A stretch of 64,000 nucleotides of DNA from Acherontichlamydia pituitae (GTDB taxonomy: Bacteria > Chlamydiota > Chlamydiia > Chlamydiales > Rhabdochlamydiaceae), in NCBI GenBank assembly GCA_019634675.1, contig JAHCAX010000001.1, positions 124,001 to 188,000 of the forward strand, read 5' to 3'. The translations under genes and the position numbers were made by a program. The notes beneath the pieces were generated by a model. The model ran no database searches and was not told the origin of the DNA. It was given only the letters and a program-made list of their open reading frames with translations. Of the stretch, positions 24,931 to 35,083 are shown piece by piece (within the stretch, counting starts at the first letter, position 1; every line of letters begins with the position of its first letter).

Positions 24931-27900
24931 TCAACTTATTTTCTTTACAAGGATCTCAAATCCATGTTCGACCAATTCATGAGGTTTAACATGTTTAATC
25001 TCTGAAAGAATTTTGTCATTCAAAAGATTTTTTCCCTCATAACTGATATTATACTTTAAGACCTCCACATCAGGCCTTCTCCTGAACTCCTCTAATCGGT
25101 ACTCGCTAAGGAAAAGCCCGTTCACATGTTCTGCATTAATCATGTTATGGACATATTCTTCGCAACTGATCCCGAAGTCCAGCTTTATCTTTTCATCGAT
25201 CCCAACACTTTTCGCATAAGCAATGATCTCTTCTTTGCTCTTGCGGAGATGGATCCATGGATAATCTTGGAAATAAGCGAACATATGGTGTCCAAATGGC
25301 GAGCAGTACAAAGGTCCGGCTTGCACGTAGGCATACCCTCCAACCCGAGTCACGCGCAGAATCTCCGTCAACACTTTAAAGGGATCTGGAACATGTTCGA
25401 GAGTTGCAATGGAATAGACAAGATCAAAACTCCCATCTTCAAATTTCAGATCTGCGCCATCCATTGAATGATAGTCGATCCCTCGATTCAAGAAGCTGCA
25501 ACCAACAGTCTTCATAAGATCGACGCCTGTGACTTTTTCAGCTCCAAGCGCTGCAATTATCTCGCAGACAAGTCCATCGCTGCATCCGACTTCAAGCACA
25601 TTCTTCCCTTTTGGCAATGGGATATTCTCAAACATGCTTGTCAAATAAGCTTTATTGTAGATCAGGCGGTGCAAATTCTCGCCAGCGTAGATCCGTCGAT
25701 CTCCACTCTCTGTAAGAACTTCGATTTCTGAACATAATTTTGCAGCGCCAGCCTCGATATGATTATCCTGCCATGCCTCCTTGTCCAACCATGGGATAAC
25801 AACCCGGTCGAATTGGACCTCTTTTAATTCGGCCACAGCACTGCCTGCACTCGAGGCATTCTTATTGAGCCAACTTTTTACAGCTGGTTCTGGACAATGG
25901 ACTGTTTGGAACTCACCCCATCCCAGGTGATTCTCGTCCGGCGTAAAAATCTTTGCCTTCTGCTCGGAATAACGCAATTTTAAACTCCGTAGGAGCTCTT
26001 TCGAAGACCGGTTGGCAAAGACCAAATAGTTCAAAGGCCTTGCATCCGATCCCTCTTGCAAGCATTGGCGGTCTATCTCCTGTCTGGCTTCAGCAAGAGA
26101 ATGCCCTATCACGACCGAATGGTATCCCCCTTTTTTGAGGGTTTCGTAGTCGAACTTCTTATCCCAGTTTCGATTTTTTTCTAGGCTAATGCAGAAAAAT
26201 TTGTGTTCATAATTAAAGATCCTATGCCCCCGATATTCCTCGCCGGCTTCAGAAATCATTTCCGAATCGAAGTGTTTCTGACGATTCAAGTTCTCCTTTG
26301 GCAATGGGCGAGGCCGGTCACGATCGATGCTGCCGAATGGAACCTTGGATGTAAACCTATTCAATACATATGAGGCCACTTTAATTGGATTAAACAATTT
26401 CTTGTAACGGCTCAATCGAACGCGCTTATCGATCCTGTTCTTTACTTCTTCGATGCTGTTTCCCCTAATGATCCTAGGATATCCCCGTTCCTGCATCTTC
26501 TTAATCTCAAATTGACCGTCAGCTTGGAGAAGTCCGTAAAAACTGTCATACTGAATGATATTATAACCCTTGTAACCCTCTTGAACTAAATCAAGAAAAT
26601 AAGCTTTGGGTTCCTCTTTTGACCTCTTGAGCGTAAAACGTTTCCTCAATTGAAAAAGCGCTCTGACCAGAGTCCGGATTTTCCAATAACGATCTGACAA
26701 GATCAAAGAATCGATGCCCTCCATTACTTCATCTATGCTTTTCCCTTTTACAATCCACTTGTATTTCCTTTCCTGAACCTTCTTAAAATCAAAAGCGCCC
26801 TCATCTTGAAGCACACCGTAATATTCATCGTATTGAATGATGTTAAAACCTTTATACCCTTCCAAGGACAAGATCGCAGAATATGCAATCGATGTCTCTT
26901 CAGGTCTTTGCATCATAAGTCGAATGTCTTGTTCCATTGGCCAAATTTCTTCAACCAAATTCAAATACCGCTTATTATGCACCCATTTTTTCAGAAAGAT
27001 CATCCGTTGCTTTTCAACAAGCTCTTCGGAAACCTTAGACCCATAAGCTAAAGTAGCGCCGCCAATATGGGTCACTGTTACATAAGAGGAGCAGACAACT
27101 TGGTAACCCGCCTCCCAAATTTGAAAACCGTAATCGATATCGAGAAAGTACTTGGAATACGACTCATCCACTTTAAGACGGCGACATTTAGCAACATCGA
27201 TCAGCATCAAAGCGCTGCAAATGCTCTGAATGCAGGTTGGCTTAGTCAGGGGTTTGAGAATATGAGAGTGATATCCTGAAAAGTCGGATCGCATCACAAT
27301 GCCGGCATAAGAAAATTTACCCTCAATATCTTTGTGCATCGGCGTCACTACGCCAACTCGATCTGTTGCACACCGGAGCAGTCCATCCAACCATCCTTCT
27401 TCGACAAGGACATCATCATCCATGAGAACTAAATATGGGGTCTGAACAAGGGATAATATTCTGTTCATTTCCCTTGGATGGTTGAAATCATTCGAATAAT
27501 TGTTATCGATGATGATCAGTTCAAAGTTTTCAGTAAATTGTTTGACACGCTTGATGCACTGCTCTGCATAGGCTGATTGGATATTTCCCGAAACGATCCC
27601 TATCGTAACCCGTGTATTCTTTGATGAAAGGCCTGATTCGGCTAAACGTGTTATTACAAATTCCGGCTTGCGCAAAGATACCGAATCTGTAATTTTATCT
27701 AATATTTTTTCTCTATTTTTTATTGCTCGAGTGGATTCTGCTGGCTCAATTTCTTCAACAAGATTTAAAGCAATATTCTTCCGCTCTTCAAGCAAGCTAT
27801 CAAATGCCTTTGTATCGATCGAATGAATTTTCTCGTTCACTTGATAGTGAACCCCTCCCGCTTTTTCATCAGATCGATTCAAATGCTCAAAGACAACATC

Positions 27901-28449
27901 AGGCAAATAAATGATGCGGGGGTGGCCAAGCACCCCAATGAGGTTGAAGAGATTGTAAATGTGATCATCAATGCGGTAGCGCAAATAAACGTCAGGACAA
28001 ATTCCCCCGGCAATTTCGCAAAATTTTCTACTGACAAATGGAAACGTGCATAATTTATCTTCAAACAACAAATCATTAACATGGACAAGAACGATCTCAT
28101 CCGCATAAGAATTAAAAACCGACAAGATCGTTTTATCCCATCCTGCAGTTCGTACGATCACATCATCATTCACAAGCATGATGTATTTGCCCTTGGATGT
28201 TTGATATCCAGCCATATTCAATCCGCCCATCGACAAGCCTGGCTTTACGATAACTTTTTGCACTTGAAAGGGCATGCCGCTGGAATCAAACTGGACAGAT
28301 TCTTCATCATCTTCATCAATCACAAGGATGACTTCGTAATTAGATGGATTGGCAGCAGTTGCAGACAGACTTTCCAAAAACCGCCGCAACGATTCAACCG
28401 CTTTACGAGTCGGAACTATTAAAGAAAAAACAATCTCGTTTGCCACCAT
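24931..28449 (-). CDS. multidomain double GT2 glycosyltransferase with three novel repeats and a methyltransferase domain
   Basis: 1172 residues from the ATG at 28449 (AAGGA upstream); an in-frame ATG at 28476 lacks a site. Positions below count from 28476. The first GT2 domain covers about 15-220 (FSLIVPTRK, LVNDDV). The second covers about 290-510 (VTIGIVSGN, LMDDDVLVEEGWLDG). Three copies of a short module follow, near 538, 632 and 745: EGYKGFNIIQYDEYYG, EGYKGYNIIQYDSFYG, and a divergent EEYRGHRIFNYEHKFF. Each leads into a basic helix with (I/V)xGxS(I/L)xEx. The C-terminal class I methyltransferase (about 950-1110) has VLEVGCSDG and LEHVPDPF. It probably builds and methyl-caps a glycan; specifics are unknown. 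Confidence 0.85.
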   Translation of the reverse strand: MVANEIVFSLIVPTRKAVESLRRFLESLSATAANPSNYEVILVIDEDDEESVQFDSSGMPFQVQKVIVKPGLSMGGLNMAGYQTSKGKYIMLVNDDVIVRTAGWDKTILSVFNSYADEIVLVHVNDLLFEDKLCTFPFVSRKFCEIAGGICPDVYLRYRIDDHIYNLFNLIGVLGHPRIIYLPDVVFEHLNRSDEKAGGVHYQVNEKIHSIDTKAFDSLLEERKNIALNLVEEIEPAESTRAIKNREKILDKITDSVSLRKPEFVITRLAESGLSSKNTRVTIGIVSGNIQSAYAEQCIKRVKQFTENFELIIIDNNYSNDFNHPREMNRILSLVQTPYLVLMDDDVLVEEGWLDGLLRCATDRVGVVTPMHKDIEGKFSYAGIVMRSDFSGYHSHILKPLTKPTCIQSICSALMLIDVAKCRRLKVDESYSKYFLDIDYGFQIWEAGYQVVCSSYVTVTHIGGATLAYGSKVSEELVEKQRMIFLKKWVHNKRYLNLVEEIWPMEQDIRLMMQRPEETSIAYSAILSLEGYKGFNIIQYDEYYGVLQDEGAFDFKKVQERKYKWIVKGKSIDEVMEGIDSLILSDRYWKIRTLVRALFQLRKRFTLKRSKEEPKAYFLDLVQEGYKGYNIIQYDSFYGLLQADGQFEIKKMQERGYPRIIRGNSIEEVKNRIDKRVRLSRYKKLFNPIKVASYVLNRFTSKVPFGSIDRDRPRPLPKENLNRQKHFDSEMISEAGEEYRGHRIFNYEHKFFCISLEKNRNWDKKFDYETLKKGGYHSVVIGHSLAEARQEIDRQCLQEGSDARPLNYLVFANRSSKELLRSLKLRYSEQKAKIFTPDENHLGWGEFQTVHCPEPAVKSWLNKNASSAGSAVAELKEVQFDRVVIPWLDKEAWQDNHIEAGAAKLCSEIEVLTESGDRRIYAGENLHRLIYNKAYLTSMFENIPLPKGKNVLEVGCSDGLVCEIIAALGAEKVTGVDLMKTVGCSFLNRGIDYHSMDGADLKFEDGSFDLVYSIATLEHVPDPFKVLTEILRVTRVGGYAYVQAGPLYCSPFGHHMFAYFQDYPWIHLRKSKEEIIAYAKSVGIDEKIKLDFGISCEEYVHNMINAEHVNGLFLSEYRLEEFRRRPDVEVLKYNISYEGKNLLNDKILSEIKHVKPHELVEHGFEILVKKIS

Positions 28450-28661
28450 GATCTTCCTTCTTCTTATTAAGAACAATTCTGAACTAGACTAAACCAAGAG
28501 CCAGAACCCATCACAACAAGCTCATTTTCAGCTGGTTAAGAAAACAAATTCACTAATTAAAAAAAGAAATCTACTTTAACAAGTCTAAGGTTGTCAAGCT
28601 GAAACTGAGGCAGGAAATATACAGAAACAACCTGAAAAACAGGGAATTTGGCAAGGAGGGT

Positions 28662-29573
28662 TCAACCGCTGCAAAATTTAACGCGATTCTTGATCCGAAG
28701 GACAAACCGCTTCGCCTTATGCAACCTGAGAAAAAAGTAAACTTCTCTCGCCAAGTGATAAAACAGATATTTCGATCGATAGGAAAAACTCTGTTTGGAT
28801 TGCAAAAAACAGCTCCAAATCAAAAAGACACCAAAGGTCTGGTTATCAAATGGATCGGCATGCTTCAACTTGGAAACGTTCTCTTTTTTCAAAAAACTTA
28901 AAATCTTTTGCACAGTATCTTCTCGCAGCTTCCACAACGTGTAAAAATTGTAATTGCCAAGTTGGTGAGAACGGAGATTGTAGATCGCGTCAACATCTCC
29001 CTTTCCGTTTGAGATATGCCGATGCTCCATATACACGTCAGAAAGGTAGCAGAACCTGTCGTAACCGAAATCCTTCAGCCTTAGAAAAATATCAAAGATG
29101 TGGCTGTCGATTCCATCTCCCCGATAAATCTTAGGGAAAGGATCTTCGATCAGAAAACAGCATTCCCTTGAAAGGATTGGAAAACAAGGAAACGCATCGT
29201 CTTTGATGCCATCTTTTGCAAACATCAAAAATACACCATCGGGAAATCGCTTGCTTTCTCTAACGACGATCTCGTCCCATCCCTTTGTCCGGAACAGGAC
29301 ATCGTCATTGCCTAAAATGATCAACTTTCCGCAAGAGTTGTCCATACACCGAGTGTTTAAGCTTCCCATCGTAGCTTGTGGAGCGATCGTTTTAACGATC
29401 TTCAATGGAGTATCCGGCCACTGCATCTGATCATACGATCTATCGTCTTCATCAATTCCAAGGACGACCTCGACATTGGCAGGGTTCGCCGACGTTTCAA
29501 TGACCGAATGCAAAAAATCCAAAAGACGGCCGGGGCGGCCTCTTGTCGGGACAAGAATCGAAATTTCAACCAT
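28662..29573 (-). CDS. GT2-family glycosyltransferase
   Basis: 303 residues. It starts ISILVPTRGRPGRLLDFL, has GIDEDD after the third strand and GNDDV as the metal-binding DXD-like site, as in inverting GT-A enzymes. The first 200 residues are clearly paralogous to the first GT2 domain of the 24931-28449 protein, down to the shared spacing of NPxNxEVxLxIDEDD. The C-terminal 80 residues are basic and aromatic and may lie on the membrane. It is transcribed toward the large protein, about 210 bases upstream of its start. Confidence 0.85.
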   Translation of the reverse strand: MVEISILVPTRGRPGRLLDFLHSVIETSANPANVEVVLGIDEDDRSYDQMQWPDTPLKIVKTIAPQATMGSLNTRCMDNSCGKLIILGNDDVLFRTKGWDEIVVRESKRFPDGVFLMFAKDGIKDDAFPCFPILSRECCFLIEDPFPKIYRGDGIDSHIFDIFLRLKDFGYDRFCYLSDVYMEHRHISNGKGDVDAIYNLRSHQLGNYNFYTLWKLREDTVQKILSFLKKENVSKLKHADPFDNQTFGVFLIWSCFLQSKQSFSYRSKYLFYHLAREVYFFLRLHKAKRFVLRIKNRVKFCSG

Positions 29574-29725
29574 GGTTTACCGCTTAAAAGTATGGGTGTG
29601 GGTAATAGAAGTTTGAGAGATTAACAGATCTAGGGAAGGATTGTCATCTTTTCAATGAATCTTTCCGAATATTAAGAGCTTATGCATAGTATACTGCGAC
29701 CGCCTTTAAATTTGCGGAGCAGAAA

Positions 29726-30949
29726 ATGACAGAGCTCAAAACCATCTCAGCCGACATCATCATTATCGGCGCCGGCATCGTCGGTCTAGCCACAGCCTAC
29801 CAATTGCAAAACAGGATGCCCCAGCTTAAAATTGCGGTCCTTGAAAAAGAAAGCGCTTCGGGCCGGCACCAATCCAGCCACAATAGCGGCGTCATCCATT
29901 CAGGCGTCTATTACAAGCCAGGGTCCTTAAAAGCGCGCAATTGCACAGAAGGAAGGGCCTTGCTCCTTGATTTTTGCAATCGGAAAGGGATCTCCCTTAA
30001 AAAAATGGGGAAAGTGATCGTCGCAACAAAAAAAGAAGAGCTCTCCTATCTTTCCGAGCTGCATTATCGAGGAACGAACAACGGATTAGAGGGGCTGAAG
30101 ATCATCGACAAGGAAGAGTTAGCGGAGATCGAACCCCATATTCAAGGACTTCAAGCCCTTTGGGTCCCCAATTGCTTTTCGATCAATTTCCAAGATGTTG
30201 TTGAAAACCTTCTCGAAGAGATCCTCCAAAAAGGAGGCAATGTCCTATTCGGGCAAAAGGTCCTTAAGATTACAGATACTGAAAAACACGTGGCTGTTGA
30301 GACGGCGAACGCAACGATTACCGGGTCTTTTTTGGTCAATTGCGCAGGTCTTCATTCTGATCGGATCGCATCGCTTGTTTTGAACAAAGAAGATGTCCCC
30401 TTCGAGATCATTCCCTTCCGCGGAGAATATTGGGAACTTGCCGTTAATAAAAGAGACCTCGTCAAAGGATTGGTTTATCCGGTTCCCAATCCCCAGCTTC
30501 CCTTTTTAGGAGTCCACTTAAGCCGGATGGTGGATGGCCGTGTGACAGCAGGACCGAATGCCGTTCTAGCATGGGCAAGAGAAGGTTATCGGAAATCCCA
30601 AATTAATCTTAAAGACTGCGCCCAATATCTCACTTATCCAGGCTTTTGGAAAATGGCAAAGCGGTTTTGGAGATCGGGCATGGAAGAGATGTACCGTTCT
30701 ATGAGCAAGAAGGCGTTTGTCAAAGACGTCCAAAAGCTTCTTCCTCAAATTGAAGAAAAAGACTTAGTGGCAGGCGGATCCGGCGTCAGAGCACAGCTTG
30801 TCAAGCGGGATGGGAACTTGCACGACGATTTTGCGATCGCGCACAAAAATAAAACACTGCACGTCCTCAATGCCCCGTCGCCCGCCGCAACATCCTGCCT
30901 CTCGATCGGAAATTTCTTAAGCGAACAGATTTCGCAAGCTGTCCGCTAA
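29726..30949 (+). CDS. lhgO: L-2-hydroxyglutarate oxidase/dehydrogenase
   Basis: 407 residues. DAO-type FAD fold with IIGAGIVGLATAYQL at the N-terminus, and the family-specific block HNSGVIHSGVYYKPGSLKA, which carries the FAD-near histidines. The C-terminus has GGSGVRAQ and SPAATSCLSIG, also as in LhgO. The enzyme oxidises L-2-hydroxyglutarate to 2-oxoglutarate, passing electrons to the quinone pool. GGAG lies seven bases before the ATG. It begins the long plus-strand run but has no evident role in sugar synthesis. Confidence 0.9.
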   Translation: MTELKTISADIIIIGAGIVGLATAYQLQNRMPQLKIAVLEKESASGRHQSSHNSGVIHSGVYYKPGSLKARNCTEGRALLLDFCNRKGISLKKMGKVIVATKKEELSYLSELHYRGTNNGLEGLKIIDKEELAEIEPHIQGLQALWVPNCFSINFQDVVENLLEEILQKGGNVLFGQKVLKITDTEKHVAVETANATITGSFLVNCAGLHSDRIASLVLNKEDVPFEIIPFRGEYWELAVNKRDLVKGLVYPVPNPQLPFLGVHLSRMVDGRVTAGPNAVLAWAREGYRKSQINLKDCAQYLTYPGFWKMAKRFWRSGMEEMYRSMSKKAFVKDVQKLLPQIEEKDLVAGGSGVRAQLVKRDGNLHDDFAIAHKNKTLHVLNAPSPAATSCLSIGNFLSEQISQAVR

Positions 30950-31020
30950 ACAAAAACAATTGGAATTTATAATTCTGGATTTGTTATCGTCCCACATTCA
31001 AACCCTCAAATGGTACGAAC

Positions 31021-31953
31021 ATGAAAATCCTCGTTACTGGAGGAGCAGGATACATCGGCTCCATCCTCGTTCCTGAATTACTGAAAAGAAACTACGAAGT
31101 CGTCGTCTATGACAATTTCATGTACAAACAGTCTGGCCTGAACAATGTCTGCTACAATCCTCTGTTCCACATTGTCAAAGGCGACATCAGGGACCGAGAA
31201 AAACTAAAGACCCATCTAAAATGGGCTGATGTGGTAATCCCGCTCGCTGCTTTAGTCGGCGCTCCCTTATGCAACCAAGATCCTTACACGGCAACTTCCG
31301 TCAACTATCAGTCTACCCTTGACATGATCAAAGACCTTTCTCCTAATCAATGGGTCCTGATGCCTACGACCAATAGCGCCTACGGCGTCGGCGAGGCAAA
31401 TAACTTCTGCACGGAAGAGTCCCCTCTGCATCCGATCTCCCACTATGCCAAGGAAAAAGTCAAAATTGAACAAGAGCTGATGAACAATCCCAACGCTGTC
31501 AGCTTCCGATTGGCAACCGTGTTCGGCATGTCGCCCCGCATGCGCACCGACCTGCTTGTCAACGATTTCGTCTATCGCGCTGTCCATGACCGGGCTGTCG
31601 TGCTTTTTGAAAGCCACTTCAAACGCAATTACGTCCATATCCGCGATGTCTGTCGCGCATTTCTTCATGCCATCGACAACTTTTCCCAAATGAAGGGGCA
31701 GATCTACAATGTTGGCCTGTCAAGCGCTAATATCTCTAAGAAAGAGCTTTGCGAACGGATCAAAGCCCATCTCCCCCAATTCACCTTTGTGGAAGCTCCC
31801 ATCGGAGAGGATCCCGACAAGCGGGATTACATCGTCTCGAATGAGAAAATCGAAAAGACGGGTTTTACCCCTGAATTCTCATTGGATGCAGGAATCCAAG
31901 AACTCATCAAAGGGTTCACCATGATCAAAAACGCCAACTACTCGAACGTTTAA
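31021..31953 (+). CDS. NAD-dependent sugar epimerase/dehydratase (extended SDR)
   Basis: 310 residues. GGAGYIG at the N-terminus binds NAD; the active-site region reads PTTNSAYG followed by HYAKEK for the Tyr and Lys. RNYVHIRDVCRAFLHAI is the usual substrate-side motif. It lacks the T-D-E triad of 4,6-dehydratases, so epimerase or reductase activity is more likely. It is seven bases from the next glycosyltransferase gene, within the plus-strand carbohydrate operon. Substrate not identifiable. Confidence 0.82.
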   Translation: MKILVTGGAGYIGSILVPELLKRNYEVVVYDNFMYKQSGLNNVCYNPLFHIVKGDIRDREKLKTHLKWADVVIPLAALVGAPLCNQDPYTATSVNYQSTLDMIKDLSPNQWVLMPTTNSAYGVGEANNFCTEESPLHPISHYAKEKVKIEQELMNNPNAVSFRLATVFGMSPRMRTDLLVNDFVYRAVHDRAVVLFESHFKRNYVHIRDVCRAFLHAIDNFSQMKGQIYNVGLSSANISKKELCERIKAHLPQFTFVEAPIGEDPDKRDYIVSNEKIEKTGFTPEFSLDAGIQELIKGFTMIKNANYSNV

Positions 31954-31959
31954 GGATCC

Positions 31960-33546
31960 ATGCGGATACACAAGGAATCGAAAGCTGCATCTCCAAAAGT
32001 CTCTCTCATACTTCTTGATTGGAGCGTCCGAGAGAGTTTTCACATTTGCCACTACTTAAGAAACCAAACTGTTCCGCGAGATCAATTTGAAGTCATTGTT
32101 TTAGAATACTATTCGACCCTTTCTCCTGCGCTTCTTCAGTTCGAAGCGGACTTCGACACGATCGCTGCTCTTGAAATGCCGAAATCGAGCTACTATCACA
32201 AGCACCTCATGTACAACATCGGATTTCTATTGAGCAAAGGCGATATCATCGTCATCTGTGATTCCGATGCCATGGCAAAGCCCACTTTCATTGAAAGCAT
32301 CATCAAAGAGTTCGAGAAGGATCCTAACATTATCTTGCATATCGACCAGTTCCGAAATAACAGAAAGGACATGTACCCCTTCAATTATCCTTCTTTTGAA
32401 GACATCATTGGCGAAGGCTGCATCAATTGGGCGGATGGGGTCACAACAGGAATTGCAGCCACCTCCGATGTCCTCCATCGTCGCAACTACGGGGCCTGTT
32501 TTTGCTGCAAAAGGAAAGACTACATTGCTATTGGAGGCGCTGACGAGCACATTGACTACGTCGGCCATATCTGCGGCCCTTATGAACTGACTTTCCGACT
32601 GAGCAATTTAGGAAGAAAAGAGCTCTGGCATCGCAAAGAATTTTTGTACCACACTTGGCATCCTGGAAGCGATGGGATCAATAATTACCTAGGGCCGCAT
32701 GATGGCCGTAATGTATCTTCAACTGCATTAGATCATGTTGCAACTGGAAGAACATTTCCACACGTCACTAACTTTCTTATTAAAGATCTACAAAATGGAA
32801 AATTGGTTTCTATTAATGACGTATGCAAACATGGGATTGCTAAAGACAATTTATTCATTACAAGCTTAAATTTTCTTAACAACAAAGAATCCGTTGAAGA
32901 TATTGCCAAAAAAACCTATCGAGACACTGCTAAAGAGATTCATTTGTTTTATGATCAGATAAGTAAACCTGCTGCATCTGAATCCAAAAAATTAGGTCCT
33001 CAAAAAAACACTTTTATAACAAGACCCAACATCTTTTCATTGCTAATAATGAAGTTATCACTTTTTCTTTATTGCTTAAAGACCAGCAATAAATCCATCC
33101 ACACCACACCTTCTTCAAAATCCCAGAATAAACTTCTTTCTGCTTTATTTCGACTTTTCTTTAAAGCTTTAAAAACGTTGTTTTGTAATCCAAAAAGTTT
33201 TGCAGCGAAGTGGAATCACTTGATAGCTCGATATAAGTATCAGCAAAGCTTATTAACAAAATTTCCAACTTACTTTGAAATATTTAAAGAAAGTTCAAGC
33301 AATCCTCGAAAAACGATTATCTTTGCTGGCAATGATCTTCAGGTAGAATTTTTACAAGGACTAATTGCTACAATTGAACTGGGAGAAAAATCAGATGGCA
33401 CAAACACTTTATCTTCACTGATCCAAGTCAAACCTTTGAGCATATATAAAAAAGATCAAGAAGACATAAACAATGTCAAACACTATTTCACAAAATGTGC
33501 TTTTAATCAATTACACAACAAAAACACAATTTCACACCCTTACTGA
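31960..33546 (+). CDS. GT2-type glycosyltransferase with long AT-rich C-terminal extension
   Basis: 528 residues. The N-terminal 290 residues are a GT-A domain: SLILLDWSV, VIVLEYYS, the metal site D101-S-D103 in IICDSDAMA-like sequence, and a later GGADEHIDYVGHICGPYELTFRL segment of the galactosyltransferase-like kind, ending in WHPGSDG. From about residue 275 (32780 on), base composition becomes much richer in A and T. The product there is low-complexity, basic and serine-rich with a hydrophobic stretch (LLIMKLSLFLYCL). No domain is recognised in that part; it may be a membrane-associated tail or a fused, decaying segment. Confidence 0.78.
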   Translation: MRIHKESKAASPKVSLILLDWSVRESFHICHYLRNQTVPRDQFEVIVLEYYSTLSPALLQFEADFDTIAALEMPKSSYYHKHLMYNIGFLLSKGDIIVICDSDAMAKPTFIESIIKEFEKDPNIILHIDQFRNNRKDMYPFNYPSFEDIIGEGCINWADGVTTGIAATSDVLHRRNYGACFCCKRKDYIAIGGADEHIDYVGHICGPYELTFRLSNLGRKELWHRKEFLYHTWHPGSDGINNYLGPHDGRNVSSTALDHVATGRTFPHVTNFLIKDLQNGKLVSINDVCKHGIAKDNLFITSLNFLNNKESVEDIAKKTYRDTAKEIHLFYDQISKPAASESKKLGPQKNTFITRPNIFSLLIMKLSLFLYCLKTSNKSIHTTPSSKSQNKLLSALFRLFFKALKTLFCNPKSFAAKWNHLIARYKYQQSLLTKFPTYFEIFKESSSNPRKTIIFAGNDLQVEFLQGLIATIELGEKSDGTNTLSSLIQVKPLSIYKKDQEDINNVKHYFTKCAFNQLHNKNTISHPY

Positions 33547-33569
33547 AAATTAGGTTTAAGGAGTTAATC

Positions 33570-35075
33570 ATGTCAACCAACTCGTTAGATATTTTGTTCA
33601 TTAATCCAGGCTCGTTAAAAGCAGTCTATCAAGAGCTCGGAAATGAGTTTTCGGCGATTGAGACTCCTTCCCTGACAGCTCTTTTTGCAACCTACGTTAG
33701 AAAAAAAGGAGCAAGCACGGCGATCATCGATTCCGCAGCGCTTAACCTCGACCCTGCGCAGACTGCCGCCTATGTCGAAGACACCTATTCTCCCAAGCTC
33801 ATTGTCGTTGTTGTTTACGGCTTCCAGCCTTCCGCCTCAACCCAAAACATGACAGTGGCAGGAGCGATTTGCAACGAGATCAAAAAAAGGATGCCGAACG
33901 CGAAGATCCTCATGACCGGGACCCATCCAGCCGCCCTTCCAAAAAGAACGATCGATGAAGAACAAGTCGATTTCGTCTGTAGCCAGGAAGGTCCGCAAAC
34001 AATCTGGGGCGTTTTTGAAACGCTCAATAACAAAGGGACCGACTTCAGCCAAGTCCCCAGCCTGTTTTACCGTGAAAATGGAGAAGTCCGATCTACACCT
34101 AAAGGCCCTCTGCTTGAAAACTTAAGCGAAGTGATGCCTGGCGCTGCATGGGACCTGCTTCCCATGGACAAATACCGCGCCCACAACTGGCACTGCTTCG
34201 ACAGAAAGCTACAAAGGCAGCCCTATGCATCCATCCATACTTCTCTTGGATGCCCCTACCGCTGCACATTTTGCTGTATCAATGCTCCTTTTGGCAAATC
34301 TTCCTACCGCTTATGGGATCCTCAAGCCGTTATTGAAGAGATCGATATCCTCGTCAATAAGTATGGCATCAGAAACATCAAGTTTGTCGATGAAATGTTC
34401 GTCCTTACCCCCAAACATGTGAACGGGATCTGCGATCTTTTGATCGAGAGAAATTACGATCTGAACATTTGGGCTTATGCTCGCGTCGATACAGTCCGCG
34501 ATGAGTTTCTAGAAAAACTTTATAAAGCGGGCATCCGCTGGCTTGCGCTCGGCATCGAGTCTGGAAGCAAGCACGTTCGAGACGGTGTAGAAAAAGGAAG
34601 GTTCGGTACGGAAGATATCTTACGCGTTGTTCAGAAGATCCAAGCCGCCGGCATCAATGTGATCGGCAACTACATCTTCGGGCTGCCCGACGACACCTTT
34701 GAATCGATGCAGGAAACTTTAGATTTAGCTTTAGAGGCCAACTGCGAGTTCGCCAACTTCTACTGCGCCATGGCCTATCCCGGCTCCAAGCTGTACCAAA
34801 TGGCATTAGAAAAAGGATGGGAACTGCCTGATACTTGGATCGGATTCTCCCAACACGCCTATGAAACCAAGCCTCTGCGCACAGAACAATTGACTGCAGC
34901 TGAAGTGCTTGAATTCCGGGACAAAGCATTCCACCAATACTTCACCTCTCCAAAGTACTTAAGCTTAGTGGAGAAAAAATTTGGAATAGAAGTTGTCGAC
35001 CACCTTAAGGAAATGACGAAAATTACACTTCGCCGCAAGATTGTCGAAGAAGCTCGATCCCTTGCTGAAGTTTAA
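33570..35075 (+). CDS. B12-binding-type radical SAM protein
   Basis: 501 residues. The N-terminal 150 residues match a cobalamin-binding-like Rossmann domain (LFINPGS, then KILMTGTHPAALP in place of the common GGPHPT). The radical SAM core has C228-PYR-C232-TF-C235 for the 4Fe-4S cluster. FVDEMF and WAYARVDTV are typical later strands, and GLPDDTFESM matches the class. Such enzymes methylate or rearrange unactivated carbons. In this operon the substrate may be a sugar or lipid-linked glycan. Whether cobalamin is bound cannot be read from sequence. Confidence 0.85.
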   Translation: MSTNSLDILFINPGSLKAVYQELGNEFSAIETPSLTALFATYVRKKGASTAIIDSAALNLDPAQTAAYVEDTYSPKLIVVVVYGFQPSASTQNMTVAGAICNEIKKRMPNAKILMTGTHPAALPKRTIDEEQVDFVCSQEGPQTIWGVFETLNNKGTDFSQVPSLFYRENGEVRSTPKGPLLENLSEVMPGAAWDLLPMDKYRAHNWHCFDRKLQRQPYASIHTSLGCPYRCTFCCINAPFGKSSYRLWDPQAVIEEIDILVNKYGIRNIKFVDEMFVLTPKHVNGICDLLIERNYDLNIWAYARVDTVRDEFLEKLYKAGIRWLALGIESGSKHVRDGVEKGRFGTEDILRVVQKIQAAGINVIGNYIFGLPDDTFESMQETLDLALEANCEFANFYCAMAYPGSKLYQMALEKGWELPDTWIGFSQHAYETKPLRTEQLTAAEVLEFRDKAFHQYFTSPKYLSLVEKKFGIEVVDHLKEMTKITLRRKIVEEARSLAEV

Positions 35076-35083
35076 TCCACAGT

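Noticed and set aside
31021..31953. the missing GDP-sugar 4,6-dehydratase
   Set aside because: The active-site stretch PTTNSAYG lacks the T-D/E-E dehydratase residues.
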